NCBI GenBank assembly: GCA_049999765.1 | Contig: JBNGIQ010009514.1 | Location: 1-47,339 of the forward strand | DNA length: 47,339 nt | From: Phaeoceros laevis | Taxonomy: Eukaryota > Anthocerotophyta > Anthocerotopsida > Notothyladales | Reading direction: 5' to 3' | In this document: positions 21,622-33,800 of the stretch, in pieces | Position numbering within the stretch: position 1 is the stretch's first letter | Layout of the letters: every line of letters begins with the position of its first letter | Position numbers and translations under genes: made by a program | The notes under the pieces: model-generated | Database searches by the model: none | Seen by the model: the letters and a program-made list of their open reading frames with translations, nothing else | What the model was told of the DNA's origin: nothing

Positions 21622-23405
21622 TCAGATCTTCCCCTCTGCCAGGAATACAGACAACTGTCTCCACCCCCGTGGAGTTACTGGCATTACATGCATCCCTGCA
21701 ACACCTGCACCTCGATCAGTCAGCAAGAGTTAAGTCAACGACGGACTGGCTTGCACATTGCCCTTGAAGCAGCATCCAGGTGGTCTTACCAGGAAGACTT
21801 TTGATGAGTTGGATCAGCCTGCAGTTCCAATCAAGGCAGAACCTGCGTGCTTGCTCTGTGCTGAGTGAACTTTCGGCTTGATGAAACTCAGCAAGCAAAG
21901 AAGCAGCTTCCTTTCCTGTTATTCCACCTCTTAAGGATTCTGTCTACTTCCAGAATTTTGCCGAACCAAACCGTTGAGAGAAGAATAATACCTTTGGCCT
22001 GGGTAAGGCGAAGCCAAAAACTCAAGTTCTTTGTTGAGGATATAATAGGCAGCCCAACAATCACATGTGCCGATGTGAGCAGCCTACAGCATGCATCAAG
22101 GTGTTAAAACAGAGTCTCGCAAGGGTGAGCATTCACTTGCAACTGCCACATAAAACCCTCAGATTACCCTTTCCTATCGGCAGCAGTCCACCAGTCTTGA
22201 AACTGGCCGGCGAGAAGCGGTGGTTGCAATATGATGGCTTCCGCACCTGCAGCTATCTGCAGATATGCATCGATTAAAGCTTCTGATTCCCCAGCACATG
22301 TTTGGTGGATGGCACAAAAAAGATTCTTCCCTTTTTTATTGCCAGAAGTACCCCAATACACATCGGAACCCACCTTCTGCTCCAATCGACTCGCTGGATT
22401 CGTGAGCGGGTTCTCCACGGCCCACAGCTGAATGCCTTTACCAAGTCAAGCTGAAACAGCAGTCAGTTTCGTCAACACAGCCTACATGCACAACGGGAGG
22501 CCAAAAGACCAATAGTACCTCATAAGCTCATAGAAGCTACGAGCAGGAATACAGGACGTTACAAACACATCCTCGAACCATACCTTCAGGCAGATAACCT
22601 TTCTGGCGAAGAGAGCTGGCTGCTTTCAGCAAAGTAAAAGAGTTGCCCGGGAGCACCTTGTTGACAAGGCCCCATTTCCTGAAAGCATGCTCTGCAGCAA
22701 AGACCAACATCCAAGTAAGGCAGGTTGCAACACCCTGCACAGCGACCAACATCCTGCACACAATTGGAAAGCAAAAAACATACCCCCCGTCAGTAGCAGG
22801 AGGGCGCCTCCCCCTCCGACTGCGTCTATGGACGTGGCAGTCTCAACTATTCGAGTGCACAAATCTGGGATGGTTGATATATGTGCTGCCACTGTTCTAA
22901 CCTGCCACCGCCTCTGAGCCAAGTTCTGTGATGGCTGCATTGCACCGCTGCTACTAGAGGAAGGTGAGTCAATGCATCCATCTTCTGAAGCATTACGCTG
23001 CTGATTGAACTTCAATAAAGGTAAAAGCTGGGCCCAACTTGCTTTAGGTGGAAGATCAGGACGCACTACACCATGTACGAACTCATATTGGAGGAGAGTC
23101 TGTCCAGCTGCCTATCACAAACAGCAACTAGTTAAGGCTCTGACCACAGCTCCGCACTCTGCACATATGATCAAGGTCAGCCAAACAATCAGCACCTCAA
23201 AAGCAGCCTGTGACTTCAGTGCACCCGGAGATGGAAGCTCCACAAGACGGACAAATGGATAGCGCTGGAAGATATCGTTGGACTCCTGTCCCCCAGCATG
23301 GCAACCTGGAGAGACGAGGCGGCTGCCAACGGTCGCGGAACATGATCTGTACCCAACCTTGACAGGCACCGGAACCGGCCATCCACAGATCAGGTGCCTT
23401 GCCAT
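21622..23405 (-). CDS. Methylenetetrahydrofolate reductase-like single-domain protein, 8 exons
   Basis: Minus-strand exons: 23405-23196, 23111-22784, 22691-22584, 22435-22374, 22256-22168, 22083-21992, 21915-21790, 21704-21622. Every junction is GT-AG, the phases match, and the total is 365 codons plus stop. The best motifs are LWAVENPLTNPASRLEQK (about 219-236), IAAGAEAIILQPPLL (237-251), VIVGLPIISSTKNLSFWL (about 273-290) and GMHVMPVTPRGWRQL (about 342-356). They fit the order of strands in the MTHFR/FAD TIM barrel, in the version found in short bacterial MTHFR-like proteins. The N-terminus (MARHLICGWPVPVPVKVGYR, then Ser/Arg-rich and low in acidic residues to about residue 38) looks like an organelle presequence. 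Plant cytosolic MTHFR is much longer, with a C-terminal regulatory domain missing here. Substrate unproven. It is divergent from the fucosyltransferase gene. Confidence 0.8.
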
Positions 23406-23947
23406 CACCTGCTACTGTTTCAATCTGTGCTCATAGATGGCGGATGCAACGGTCCTCCAAGCATCTCGCCTGACATACCCGGCAGCTCAATCTAACATGC
23501 ACATTAGGGCGAATAGCCGCCTAATCCCAGCCCACGAAATCGCTTAAATTCAAATTTCCTCAATAATTGGGTTTTCTAATTTCAGCGAATTATGGAATAG
23601 AATAGAAGATTCTGTGTGCCTGAGTTTTACATGATAGAGCACGATACTTCTGCCAACCTAAAACCCCTGACTAAGCGTGTTTCGGCAGTAAAATCAAAGC
23701 GCCCTGACGGCTACTCTCGTTACACGGTGGCTACTGAAAAACTCGAGTCGTGAGGTGACCTTCTAGTGAATTTTCCTTGGATGTCACCCCACTCTGCAGC
23801 CGGCTTCCGACTTTTCGTAGTGTAAAGGCTTGAGTGCTAAGGTGCAGGGACGAACTGCACCCAGACTGAGAGTGACCTCGTATCCTAGTTCCCAACTGCA
23901 AACCAGTTGTACAAGAGACATGCAGTTGATGCAGGTCAGCTAGTGGA
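23406..23947. promoter_or_regulatory. Shared divergent promoter region, MTHFR-like / fucosyltransferase
   Basis: The 542 bp between two start codons pointing away from each other must hold both promoters and both 5' leaders. An AT-rich core lies around 23540-23620. No defined element can be assigned without transcription start data. Confidence 0.5.
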
Positions 23948-26338
23948 ATGGCAGGTCCTGCAGGGCTCGTCGTGATGGGACATGGGAGGAGAGCTGGGAG
24001 ATGGGCTTGGTTGTTAGCCGCAATCCTCCTAACCGAATTAGTGTTCCTGTACAGAGTGGACATTCTAAAGTCCCCACTGATTGTCTCGTCACTTGGGACG
24101 TTGAAATCTATAACTTTACCAGGGCCACAAGATTCCCAACCTGTTGAGCTGCCGCTGGATTCCAGTCGTGTGCCCGGATTAGAGGATCACAGTTGTGAGA
24201 GCCTCTTGCAGAAGGAAGATTCGCTGCAGGACACGCGTGACTTCTCACAGTATCCGATACTCGTTGCATCTGGAATAAATGAGGTCTAGCTATTTTGCAC
24301 TTTATGTTCTTATTTCATGGAATGTCTGGATTCCGCCATTTGGGACTGATCTGCCAGGGTTGAAGTATGTAAGTAGATTTCCAGCAACCTCGCCGGTCAT
24401 ATCAAAATTTACGCTCTATATTGTCTATATGTGACCTTTGTCTTGTTCAGGAATGGCAATCGTGCGCAGTATCATGTGTATTTAAAAATCGCTTCCAAGA
24501 TTCAGAACATCCTGATGCAACTTTCGGTTGGGTTGACAGCCCAGCGCAGCGTGTTTTGCGCTCAATGGAGTCGTCCTCATACTATGCAGACAATGATGTG
24601 GATGTGGCACATAGGTAATGCCCGATGTGTCAGAATCATGGCAACGCCATTGACCTGTTTCATTATTGTCTCTGCAGTATGCACTTATCATCGCCAACAG
24701 AAGCTGGAGGCTTGTGGTTGGTTCCTGTACCGCTGTTACAAGCTTCCCGTGTTTGTGTTATCGTCATGAACTTCTTGGTATTGGTGTGCACATTTGTGGT
24801 CCCGACTTCACTCTGACTTGTAGAAGGTGACATGCAGGAAAGGATATGATGTGGTGATGACAACAAGTCTCGCATCAGATGTGCCTGTGGGGTATTTTTC
24901 ATGGGCAGAGTACGATCTCATGTCACCTGTGCAGAAAAAGGGGGAGAAGTCACTAGCAGCGGTGTTTATCTCGAATTGTGGGGCTCATAACTTCCGGCTA
25001 AATGCTGTGCAAGGGCTTATTTCAGAAGGTGTAACTGTGGATTCTTACGGTGCTTGCTTGCACAACCATGGGAACAGAGGTCCGTTCTCAACTATTGTGG
25101 TATGTCTATGTCATTTTTTCCTCCTGTGTATCACCCTTATGTCTGCACACGAGCTTCAGCCCTAAGATACCAGCCTTGTTACAGACTCCAACAAACTGGA
25201 AGCGTTACGGCATTATAAGTTCAGTTTGGCATTTGAAAACTCAAATGTGGAAGATTATGTCACTGAGAAGTTTTGGCAATCACTAGTGGCAGGTGACATC
25301 ACACTCTTTGTCAATTTTTGGATGTGAGGAATTTAATTGTTCACTGCCTTTCTGGAGGTTCTGCATCGAAGGTCAAGCCACCAAGCAGCTGGGTGGAACC
25401 AACTTGACTTCAGTGTGTTGAGTAGCTAGCCATGTTGTGTGAAGTTGTCGCTCGTCAACCATTTTGACGTCATGTTGAGGTCAGTAGTATTGTCAGGAGC
25501 TTAAAGAGTTGCACAATGGTCCCCAGGATCTGTCCCAGTTGTGGTGGGGGCCCCAAATATCCATGATTTTGAACCTGCTCCAAACTCAGTAATCCACATC
25601 AAAGAGGAGAAGGACATCGTGGTTGCAGCTAATCAGATCAAGTACCTTGCCTCAAATGAAACTGCCTACAATGAATCATTGCGGTAATATTTGTTACAGC
25701 TGATTTTGTTGATTGATGTGAGACTTTGTATTTTATATACTAGCACTCGTAACTCGTTCCAACTAACTGAATTGTAAGGAGCAGGTGGAAAATGGATGGA
25801 CCTACCGATGCTTTCAAGGCCTTGGTTGACATGGCAGCAGTGCACTCTTCATGCCGCCTTTGTATCCACCTGGCTACCAAAATTCAAATGAAGGAGCTGA
25901 CAGGAAATCGTTCTTGCAACTGTGTTCATCATGCAAAAGCTATGCATCGTGTATTTGTGCGAGAGAGAGGGCGATTCAAGATGGTGTCGATTTTCATTAG
26001 GTAATCATTGATTTTGCTTGTTATTCTCTCTATTTTCAAACCGTCTTGAGATATAATGCCGTGTATGCTGTTCGTGAGTCAGATCCAACAATCTCACCGT
26101 GGAAGAGCTTGAAGAAGCGGTTCTTCGCAAGTTCACTTCTCTGAAACATGTGCCAGTTTGGAAATCTGAACGACCCACAGAAATTCGGGGGGGCGATGAT
26201 TTAAAAATTTATAGGATCTATCCGGTTGAGCTGACTCAAAGAGAAGCCTTGTATTCCTGGAACTTTCACACGACACAAAACCTCGAACAATATGTGGATG
26301 ATAACCCATGTCCCAAGTTTGAGGTAATATTTGTGTGA
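23948..26338 (+). CDS. Glycoprotein core alpha-1,3-fucosyltransferase (GT10, plant FUCTA/FUT11 type)
   Basis: Exons: 23948-24283, 24451-24614, 24838-25079, 25185-25292, 25527-25683, 25785-26000, 26083-26338, about 492 aa with all phases closing. It transfers fucose from GDP-fucose to the innermost GlcNAc of N-glycans in the Golgi. Residues about 19-38 ([17 protein letters not shown]) form the single signal anchor of a type II protein. The catalytic part carries [33 protein letters not shown], a [10 protein letters not shown] segment, and the family signature [19 protein letters not shown] followed by [10 protein letters not shown]. Later come [32 protein letters not shown] and the terminal CPKFEVIFV, all typical of the plant/invertebrate core FucT group. 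The exon 6 region [16 protein letters not shown] is divergent from the usual CxCTRGSETVYH. Confidence 0.95.
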
Positions 26339-26787
26339 GGAATGTAACAAAAGAGCACTTCCAGAATAGTTGGAACTGCGCGGCCAAAACTCTAGATGGA
26401 ACTGCGCATGCGCAGCCAAACGTCTAGACTACGTGTCAAAGGCTCTTCACGGAAACGCACGCGTTTGTAGGATTTCAGAACTCGTTGCGAGTTTCGAAGA
26501 TCCTGAAGTTTTGTGTTTTTACCAACTTCTTAGCTGTTACTTCCTTCAAAGATTTTTGTGCCACGTTTCGGGCCAGTCGACAACAAGCTTGGCCTGGCCA
26601 GGCAGAGCGGGGCAGGGTGATGGTGTGCGCCGCGTTAGCGCCATGGATAGAGGCGCGAGCCTAGATGTATGCATGTATCGAACATCGAACTCCTTTCCTT
26701 CTCAGTACTTGAGCTCTGGCCTTCAACCCTAGGGCAAACACCTTCTACTGATAAGGACATTAAGAATTGCAGACATTTCTGAATGAC
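26339..26787. other. Convergent intergenic region, FucT / BPG2 3' ends
   Basis: This lies between the two stop codons. A short repeated phrase GGAACTGCGC...GCCAAA occurs twice near 26371-26425. Nothing else stands out. Confidence 0.6.
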
Positions 26788-29700
26788 TTAGAAAAAGAAT
26801 CTGGGTCTGTTGTCAAGCTCATCGTCCGAAATATCCGAGTATTTGTACCAATCAGGCCCATTTACTCCCACAGGCATAGGAGGCCTTGAGCAGACCTCGA
26901 CAGCTTTTGGCACATGCACAACCATTTGAACCTGGCTTCGGAGTCGAATCCTGTCATCCCCGCTGATATCCATAAAAGCATCTGTGTTGGGGTACTCAGC
27001 GGTAATCCAACCAAGTCCAGATATTGCAACATCTCCTCCAGGCCTACGCCAGGCATCGGAACCATTCAAACAGTGTGCCTCTGCAAAATTCTGGTTTAAA
27101 TCAACAGTAACACTAGTCATGCTCCAAAAACACTTACATTGACCCACTTTGAAGTGGTATGCACACTGTGTGCTGAGTTGACAATCCTGACCACGAATTC
27201 GGTTTGTCTAAAGCAGTCGGTGGACAAAGAATTTTCCCAACTTCTTCCTGTAATGCAAATAGTACCGTCGAGAAGTCAGTGAACATTTCGGAACTACATG
27301 TAGGTGTGTTACTGCCCAGCCATCCAGGTGCAGAAGGGGAGACTGGGCAGACGGCAACCAAAATGACATGGGGCAGGCTGTATCTGCTTACAGCATAAAA
27401 ATCGTCCGCTTCTGCAGTAGGAACCATGATAACCTGAAGGAATGGAGGTCCGTAGAACCTTAGTCTAGCTCCTGCTGGTGCCTGCAAAAAATGGTATTAA
27501 TAGTGCTCAGAGAGAGCACATGCTCCGTAGACAGGGTCACATGCTTAAGTTCATATCGGTGCAGCCACATCCCATCCAAGCTGACCTGCACTACGTCGAT
27601 TCTGACAAGCCCTCCCCAAAAAAGGGATGTGCCTGCAAAACTTCCCCTGCCATCAAACTGTATGGCTTTCTTTCTGAACGACCCATCCTTCTCGGTGCCT
27701 TGTTGAGACACATCAGTTAAGTCACCTTCCACATTTCGAACCGTGAGACCCTCGGTCTCATCGTCGGATTCACACAAGGATGGAGCTAAGACCACACTTC
27801 CACGAAGTCGACGACGAGGAGCAATTTGAGGTAGATCATCTGGATGAACAGCAGCTGCCATCCGATGGTGCAGGTGAACTCCAGGAGTGTCATACAAGCT
27901 CTGTAACACCCTAGTAACAATCAACGAATGAGCGGTTTCTGCCCTAGTGCCCAGCAGAGAAACACAAACGTTTAAGCACACAATCGATCTGTGAAAAGTG
28001 AAGAAAGAGAAGAAAAAGGACCTGAACCTACCCCTCCACCAGAAAAAGCTTTGATCTCTATCGGACCTAGAGTGGTCCCAGGCATAGCAGACTGTATAGG
28101 CTTTCTTCGCTGAGCCGCTAAAGCTACTGGATCCCGAGAACTCATCTCCTCTGCACAAGACAGCATGTTCTTTTGAAAACAAGAAACTAAGTGCATAATC
28201 AGTTCAACATGGAAAAATGGGAGTAGTCTTACTGAGTAAAGCACTTATAAAGGCCGATTTGCCCACATTCGCAGAACCCTGAAAGACAAAGTTCATTCAT
28301 CACACCTTTGAAACCACTGGAGATTTGAAGAAGGGTAAAGGTACTCTTTTCAGAAAATGGGCAAGGTTCAAGGCACTAATGTCTCTGATGCGAAGCCCAT
28401 GTGCTGACAGTGCAGACAAGGGAAGCATACCAGGACATATACATCTCGACCCTGAAACATGAAAGTGCACAAGAGCTTGTCAGTCAGTATCCAGCTGACC
28501 CCTTTATGTGTCGGTATCTGTCATGGAAAAGGCAGAATCTTCTAGCAATATTGACAACCACGCAGTTCTTGTTACTGAAACATGCGCATAAAGCATTCGG
28601 AGACCACTGACATCCTAATTTCTCAACCTGCCTTTGACGCTGAATGTTGGCCGCCACTCCAGATATGCCCGTAAGGGCCTTAGAGCTCGTTAAATGGACA
28701 CTAATAACACTGACAGCCACATGAAAGAGAGATTGTCACAAACGTACTCAGCAAGAGCCCTTGTTCCCAGAATTGGCATGGCCACTACTGGAAATTAATA
28801 GAGTGACGGTGTCCTAGACGTACTTCAGCTTCTTCCGAAGAATACACTCCACGACCCAATCACCGATGACACCCAAGTCCGTGCCTTTTGGCAGAAGATC
28901 AACCTGAAGAGAAACAAAACAAAATTTCTCAAAAAGTGGCACAAACGCTTAATGGACAGAAAAGTCCCTCAGGAGCACCTGGAAAGAGAATCCTGGCACC
29001 TAATTTACCTTTGTAACTGCGAGTATGATAGGATTAGCCCCTACAAGATCACGAACTCGAGTTAGAAAGCTCCCATTGAAGTCCGTAATGTCTACCTGCA
29101 AAGAAACGCCATTCAGTAAGAATCAGACCCTAGAAACAGCATCTGGACTGGAAAAAGACAGAGCCCGTCCAGTACGAGCGTGGAGACTTAGCTACCAGTT
29201 TCAGTATGAGAGCTTTGTTGTTGCGAAGATGAGATAGCTGTGAGCGAAGTACTTCTGCAGAAACAAAGCCCTTTCCATTTCCATAGCCACCATGCCCACT
29301 CACAGCAGCTATCATTTGACCCTGGGAAAGCAAATGACATCTGCCGCATAGGAAATCTTTCAACTGCCGGTGCCTCTTCTTCTGCGTGAAAGGACATGAA
29401 CATTTCAGAACTCCAAGCGGACCACCCATCAGCATAAAGTTCCATGCTCTAACTGTTGTATTACGAGTTCAAAAATTTCGGAGGAAATAAATCCAGGGCT
29501 CTCGGGATCCAAGCATTGAATCCCTGCTCCACAACCATAGCAGGATGCTCCTGGTGCTCTGAGAATTTTCGTCTTGTCCCTCTTCCGGAGGTCCTGCCTT
29601 TGCATCGGTTGGTTCAGAGCTGCTTGCCGTTCAGCTCGCAGCTTTTGCCTCTCCAGTGCATTCTTCAAAAACAATTCGCCCCTGCTGGGTTGCGACAAAG

Positions 29701-30112
29701 AACTGCCTACAATATCCTCGTCCACGAAATCAATATCATCGTCATCTCCATCGTCATCTTCCAACTTGACAGAGGAGTCCTGCTTGCGTCCTGTTTCTCG
29801 ACCTTCAGAAGCATGAGCAGCAGATGATTGAGCGCGCACTAGCACAAGTGGATCCCAGCTCCACCATTCGTCGGCCCCATTCCTGACAACCCCATGAAAG
29901 CTTTGCGTTCTCAGCTTCCCGAAGCTGCTGCACGGACCGGTCTTGGGACACAGAGAAGTGTCATACTGGCTACTTGAAAACTTTCTTCCTCGATAATGCG
30001 GCGAAGTGCCACAATCCAGGACACCACGAGAGCCACTCATCGAGGAGAAACCAGAAGATGAGGACTGCAACACCAAAGGCTCCCTACAGGAGGTCACGCA
30101 ATTGAAGTTCAT
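26788..30112 (-). CDS. BPG2: Chloroplast circularly permuted GTPase, BPG2/YqeH type, 12 exons
   Basis: Minus-strand exons: 30112-29465, 29381-29196, 29095-29009, 28903-28824, 28709-28628, 28451-28431, 28278-28233, 28150-28032, 27900-27586, 27481-27392, 27247-27148, 27080-26788, about 688 aa. A Ser-rich N-terminus of about 60 residues suits a chloroplast transit peptide. A CxxCG...CGRC zinc finger (CYGCGAGIQ, then FLCGRCHLL) is followed by GTPase motifs in permuted order: G4 VTKVDLL, G5 TSSKA, G1 GSANVGKSAF, G3 YDTPGVHLHH. The C-terminus DVAISGLGW...WYKYSDISDDE fits BPG2, which is known to act in chloroplast rRNA maturation and was found through brassinazole insensitivity. Exon 6 is a 21-nt micro-exon. 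The donor of intron 11 is uncertain: the strong GTAAGTG at 27137 breaks the frame, so GTGGGT at 27147 was used. Confidence 0.92.
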
Positions 30113-30855
30113 GCCGGACGCACTTGGACAGCGGCTGCATGATCAACAGTAACCACCGACTTGCTGCTAGCTGGAATGCGACTCAGGCCGAATCAACCCT
30201 CGTCCCCCCATGTAATTGGCACTTTCTTAAAATTGACTGACCTTGGAAGCCTATCTTTATCATACTGTTACCTTTATTAGGTCTACTACCGGACTGGGGT
30301 CGCACGAGTGGGAGGGAGTTGCGGGTAAATGTGGGCCAGTCTAACATTTCCCGGCCGTGTGCAGAGCGGGGCATTTTAGCGGGGCTGGTGGGGTGAAGCC
30401 TGAATCCGACAAGTTGACCGGGGCTCGAGCTTACCAGTCAAACAGCGGTAGGAGAGGGCAGCGACGGGAAGGGAGCCCGGAATGCACCACAATTTCCAGT
30501 TTTCTCTCGGCCAAGTGTGGGTGTGAGCATGATCCGGCGCAGCTGAGCTAGGCAGGGCAAGGCGAGGGGAGGAAGCAGGGAAAGGAAGGGTGGGGCAGGC
30601 CGTAGAGCTGAGACAAGGCCGGACATGCCAGACTCTCATTCAGACTGGAAGTAGGAAAAGAATGCGAAGCGGATGCGGAATGCGGGGATGGTATGAGGAA
30701 GCGCAGGCGAGGCAGGCTGTGTGCCCGTGCCCGTCAGTGAGCAGCAGCAGCAGAAAACGGTAGAAGCTTCTCAGTTCTGTGCACCCACCCACGGATCGCG
30801 TTATTGCTGGATCTGTAGGGATCACATGTTCAGGAGCAACCACAGGGGAGGCGTC
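30113..30855. promoter_or_regulatory. Shared divergent promoter region, BPG2 / SERK
   Basis: The 743 bp between the two start codons carries both promoters. The SERK side (30350-30800) is G/C-rich with AGGCAGGGCAAGG-type words and a GCAGCAGCAGCAG run near 30740. An in-frame upstream ATG at 30826 could add 10 residues to SERK. Confidence 0.5.
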
Positions 30856-33800
30856 ATGCTCCAGTGGCTGGTCCTCCTGCTCTTTCTCTATCGGCCATTG
30901 CAGGTGCCAGCTAATCCTGAAGGTCCGATCTCTGCCCCTCCCCTTGCGTATGCCATCACTGGTACTAGTATACATTCCTGCTGGATCTTGATCTCCTGGG
31001 TGCGGTGAGGTCATTAGTCAGCTGCCATGGTGCCGTGGCTACCTGCGTGGAGAGCCTTGACATCTTGAGAAAATTAAGCTGCTGATCGCGGTCATTTGCG
31101 AACAAAGCACTCTGTTTTGATTAGGATGGGGGAATGCAGCTGGTGACCTGGGTGGTTGGTCGGTCTGGTGTCACCTAGACTTGGATTAGAACACCCTTGA
31201 GGATGTCCTGTCAATCGGTTGTTCAGTCCTCGCGACTGTAGAGGAAAGGCGTGCTTATACTCACATTGAGTGCAAATGCAGGGCATGCTTGGTCACCCTT
31301 GCATGGCTGGCTACCTGGTCTGGGTGCTAAGTTCTAAAGGTTCCCGCTACCTGAACTTGCTGAAGTTCTTGATACGGGCGATATCTCTACTGTCGCAGCT
31401 CCCCCCTAGTGACCCCCCTCACAGCCCTGGTGGTGCCTCTGCACATTTTAGTCTCAGAGGGCACCTCTTCCTGGTTACATGTCTTAGCCACGAATATTTT
31501 GTTGCTTTCACCCCATCTGCAGTAGTCTACTTTCAGGGGTGAGATCAACTGTGTTGTACCGAGGAACACCCTCCTTGCTTTTTTACTGACAAGGGGCTGC
31601 TACGTATACAATCTGGTGCTGTCAGGTGATGCTCTCCATGCGTTAAGACAAAACCTTAAAGATCCCAGCAATGTGCTGCAGAGTTGGGATCCCACTCTTG
31701 TTAATCCTTGCACGTGGTTTCATGTCACCTGCAACAGCGAGAATAAAGTCATAAGGGTGTAAGTGCCGAAACTGTTGTTTTATTCAAAAAGCGGAAGTGT
31801 TTGTTTAACTCTGCTGTGACATGTGCTGCCCTGTGCTGTTCTAAGGTGGGTGAAATTGTTGTAGTGATCTTGGCAATGCAGAGCTCTCTGGTCAACTTGT
31901 ACCGGAACTTGGAAATCTTGAATATCTTCAGTATTTGTACGTTCGTTGTCCCTCGGGTGGCGTGTTTTGCCCAATCCTTGTATGCCTGTAAAAGTTCTGC
32001 TGATCAAAGGTTTTGCGAAGTTGGAAGCCGTAAGTTGTTAAATCTGTTGTCGTCTGGAATGTCCAGGGAACTGTACAGCAATCAATTATCGGGCGAGGTC
32101 CCACCGACGATAGGGAACCTATCTGAATTAGTGAGTCTTGATCTATACGAGAACAACTTCACAGGCGACATACCTGTGACTCTTGGCAGGCTTTCAAAGC
32201 TCAGATTTCTGTAGGTCTCCCTGCACCATGGGAATCCGAAGGACGCTGAATCTTAGCTTCTTTTGTTTTTAGAGTGTTGTTCAGCAGGAGTGTATGTCTT
32301 AGATTGTGCTATCTGTGGGTGTGGTGGGAGAACAGTAGGTTAAACAACAACAGCCTCTCTGGAGACATTCCGTATGAGTTGACTACTATTCAAGGGTTGC
32401 AAGTTCTGTAAGTGTCTCCCCACAAACTACCTGCTGTTGTATCCTCAGCTGGCTTGCTGAGCACCTCGTCCTAGTACAATGTACCTATGAGTATTTCTCC
32501 TGCATTGATGTTCTTGCAGGGACCTTTCGAACAATCAACTAGAAGGAGAGATACCTGTGAATGGTTCATTCACTCTTTTTACTCCAATCAGGTAACATGG
32601 TTGATGGTTAAAACCAGCACAACGCCATTTGTTCTGCAAGTTTCGTACTGGTTGTTATGAGGGCATCTCGTTTAGTGCCGTGGGACTATCTCTATCCAGC
32701 TGTATCTGGGGCTTTTCTCTCGATATGGACAGGACCATTGCTGAACTGGTTCTTTGTTGGGCAGTTTCCAGAACAATGTCGGCCTCTGTGGTGCAGTCGT
32801 TGAACGGAGCTGTCCTGGGCAGCCTCCGTTGCCTCCACCTGCTCCATTTACACCACCACCTCCATCGAATATAGCTGGAGGAGGTGAGTCTGCACCCCAC
32901 CTCCTTATGATCTGAACTGCAATTTGTATTGACGTGTCCTAACACCAGGGTTTCGTATTGTGGCAGGGTCTCCTTCCTCTTCGAGTACAGGAGCTATAGC
33001 AGGTGGAGTTGCAGCAGGTGCTGCTCTGCTTTTCGCAGCTCCAGCAATAGTCTTTGCCTGGTATCGACGACGGCATCCTCAGGATGCGTTCTATGATGTC
33101 CCAGGTGAAATTCTGCTGCTTTTCTCTACAAAAACGTGGCCTTAACCACTAACTAGCTCAATGCTGGCAACTTGGAGGTGAGCTCGGCTATGCTGGTGTT
33201 TGCGTCTGTCCCTCAAATTACCTGATGTCTGATGTGGTGAACCTGCAGCCGAGGAGGATCCTGAAGTGCATCTGGGGCAGCTGAGGCGGTTCACATTACG
33301 TGAACTGCAAGTTGCAACAGACAATTTCAACAACAAAAATATTCTGGGGCGAGGTGGCTTTGGCAAAGTTTATAAAGGGCGCCTCGCTGATGGTAGTTTA
33401 GTAGCTGTGAAGAGACTTAAGGAGGAGCGCAGTCCTGGTGGAGAACTCCAGTTTCAAACAGAAGTTGAGATGATAAGCATGGCTGTGCATCGGAATCTTC
33501 TCCGGTTACGTGGATTTTGCATGACACCAACAGAACGCCTCCTCGTGTACCCATACATGCTCAATGGCAGTGTGGCTTCACGCCTTCGAGGTTTCCCTTT
33601 GTCCCTGTGCAGTTCTGTGTGTGGATGGCTTTTTCTCCTTCCCAGTAGACATAGGAGTAGTTTTCAGGGTTTTTGTGGTTTCTGTTTAACGGCGGCTGAT
33701 ATAATGGGATGACTGGCTTCAGAGCGTGTGCTGGGGGAGCCTGCTTTAGACTGGCCGACACGAAAAAGAATATCGCTTGGTGCAGCCCGTGGGCTCTCGT

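Noticed and set aside
21235-21804. 189-codon plus ORF
   Set aside because: It overlaps the last two exons of the MTHFR-like gene on the opposite strand and has no motifs of its own.
22537-22761. Enoyl-CoA hydratase reading of the segment RKWGLVNKVLPG
   Set aside because: The GLVNKVLP phrase alone suggested a crotonase, but the flanking exons give an MTHFR-like barrel from end to end and no other crotonase motif.
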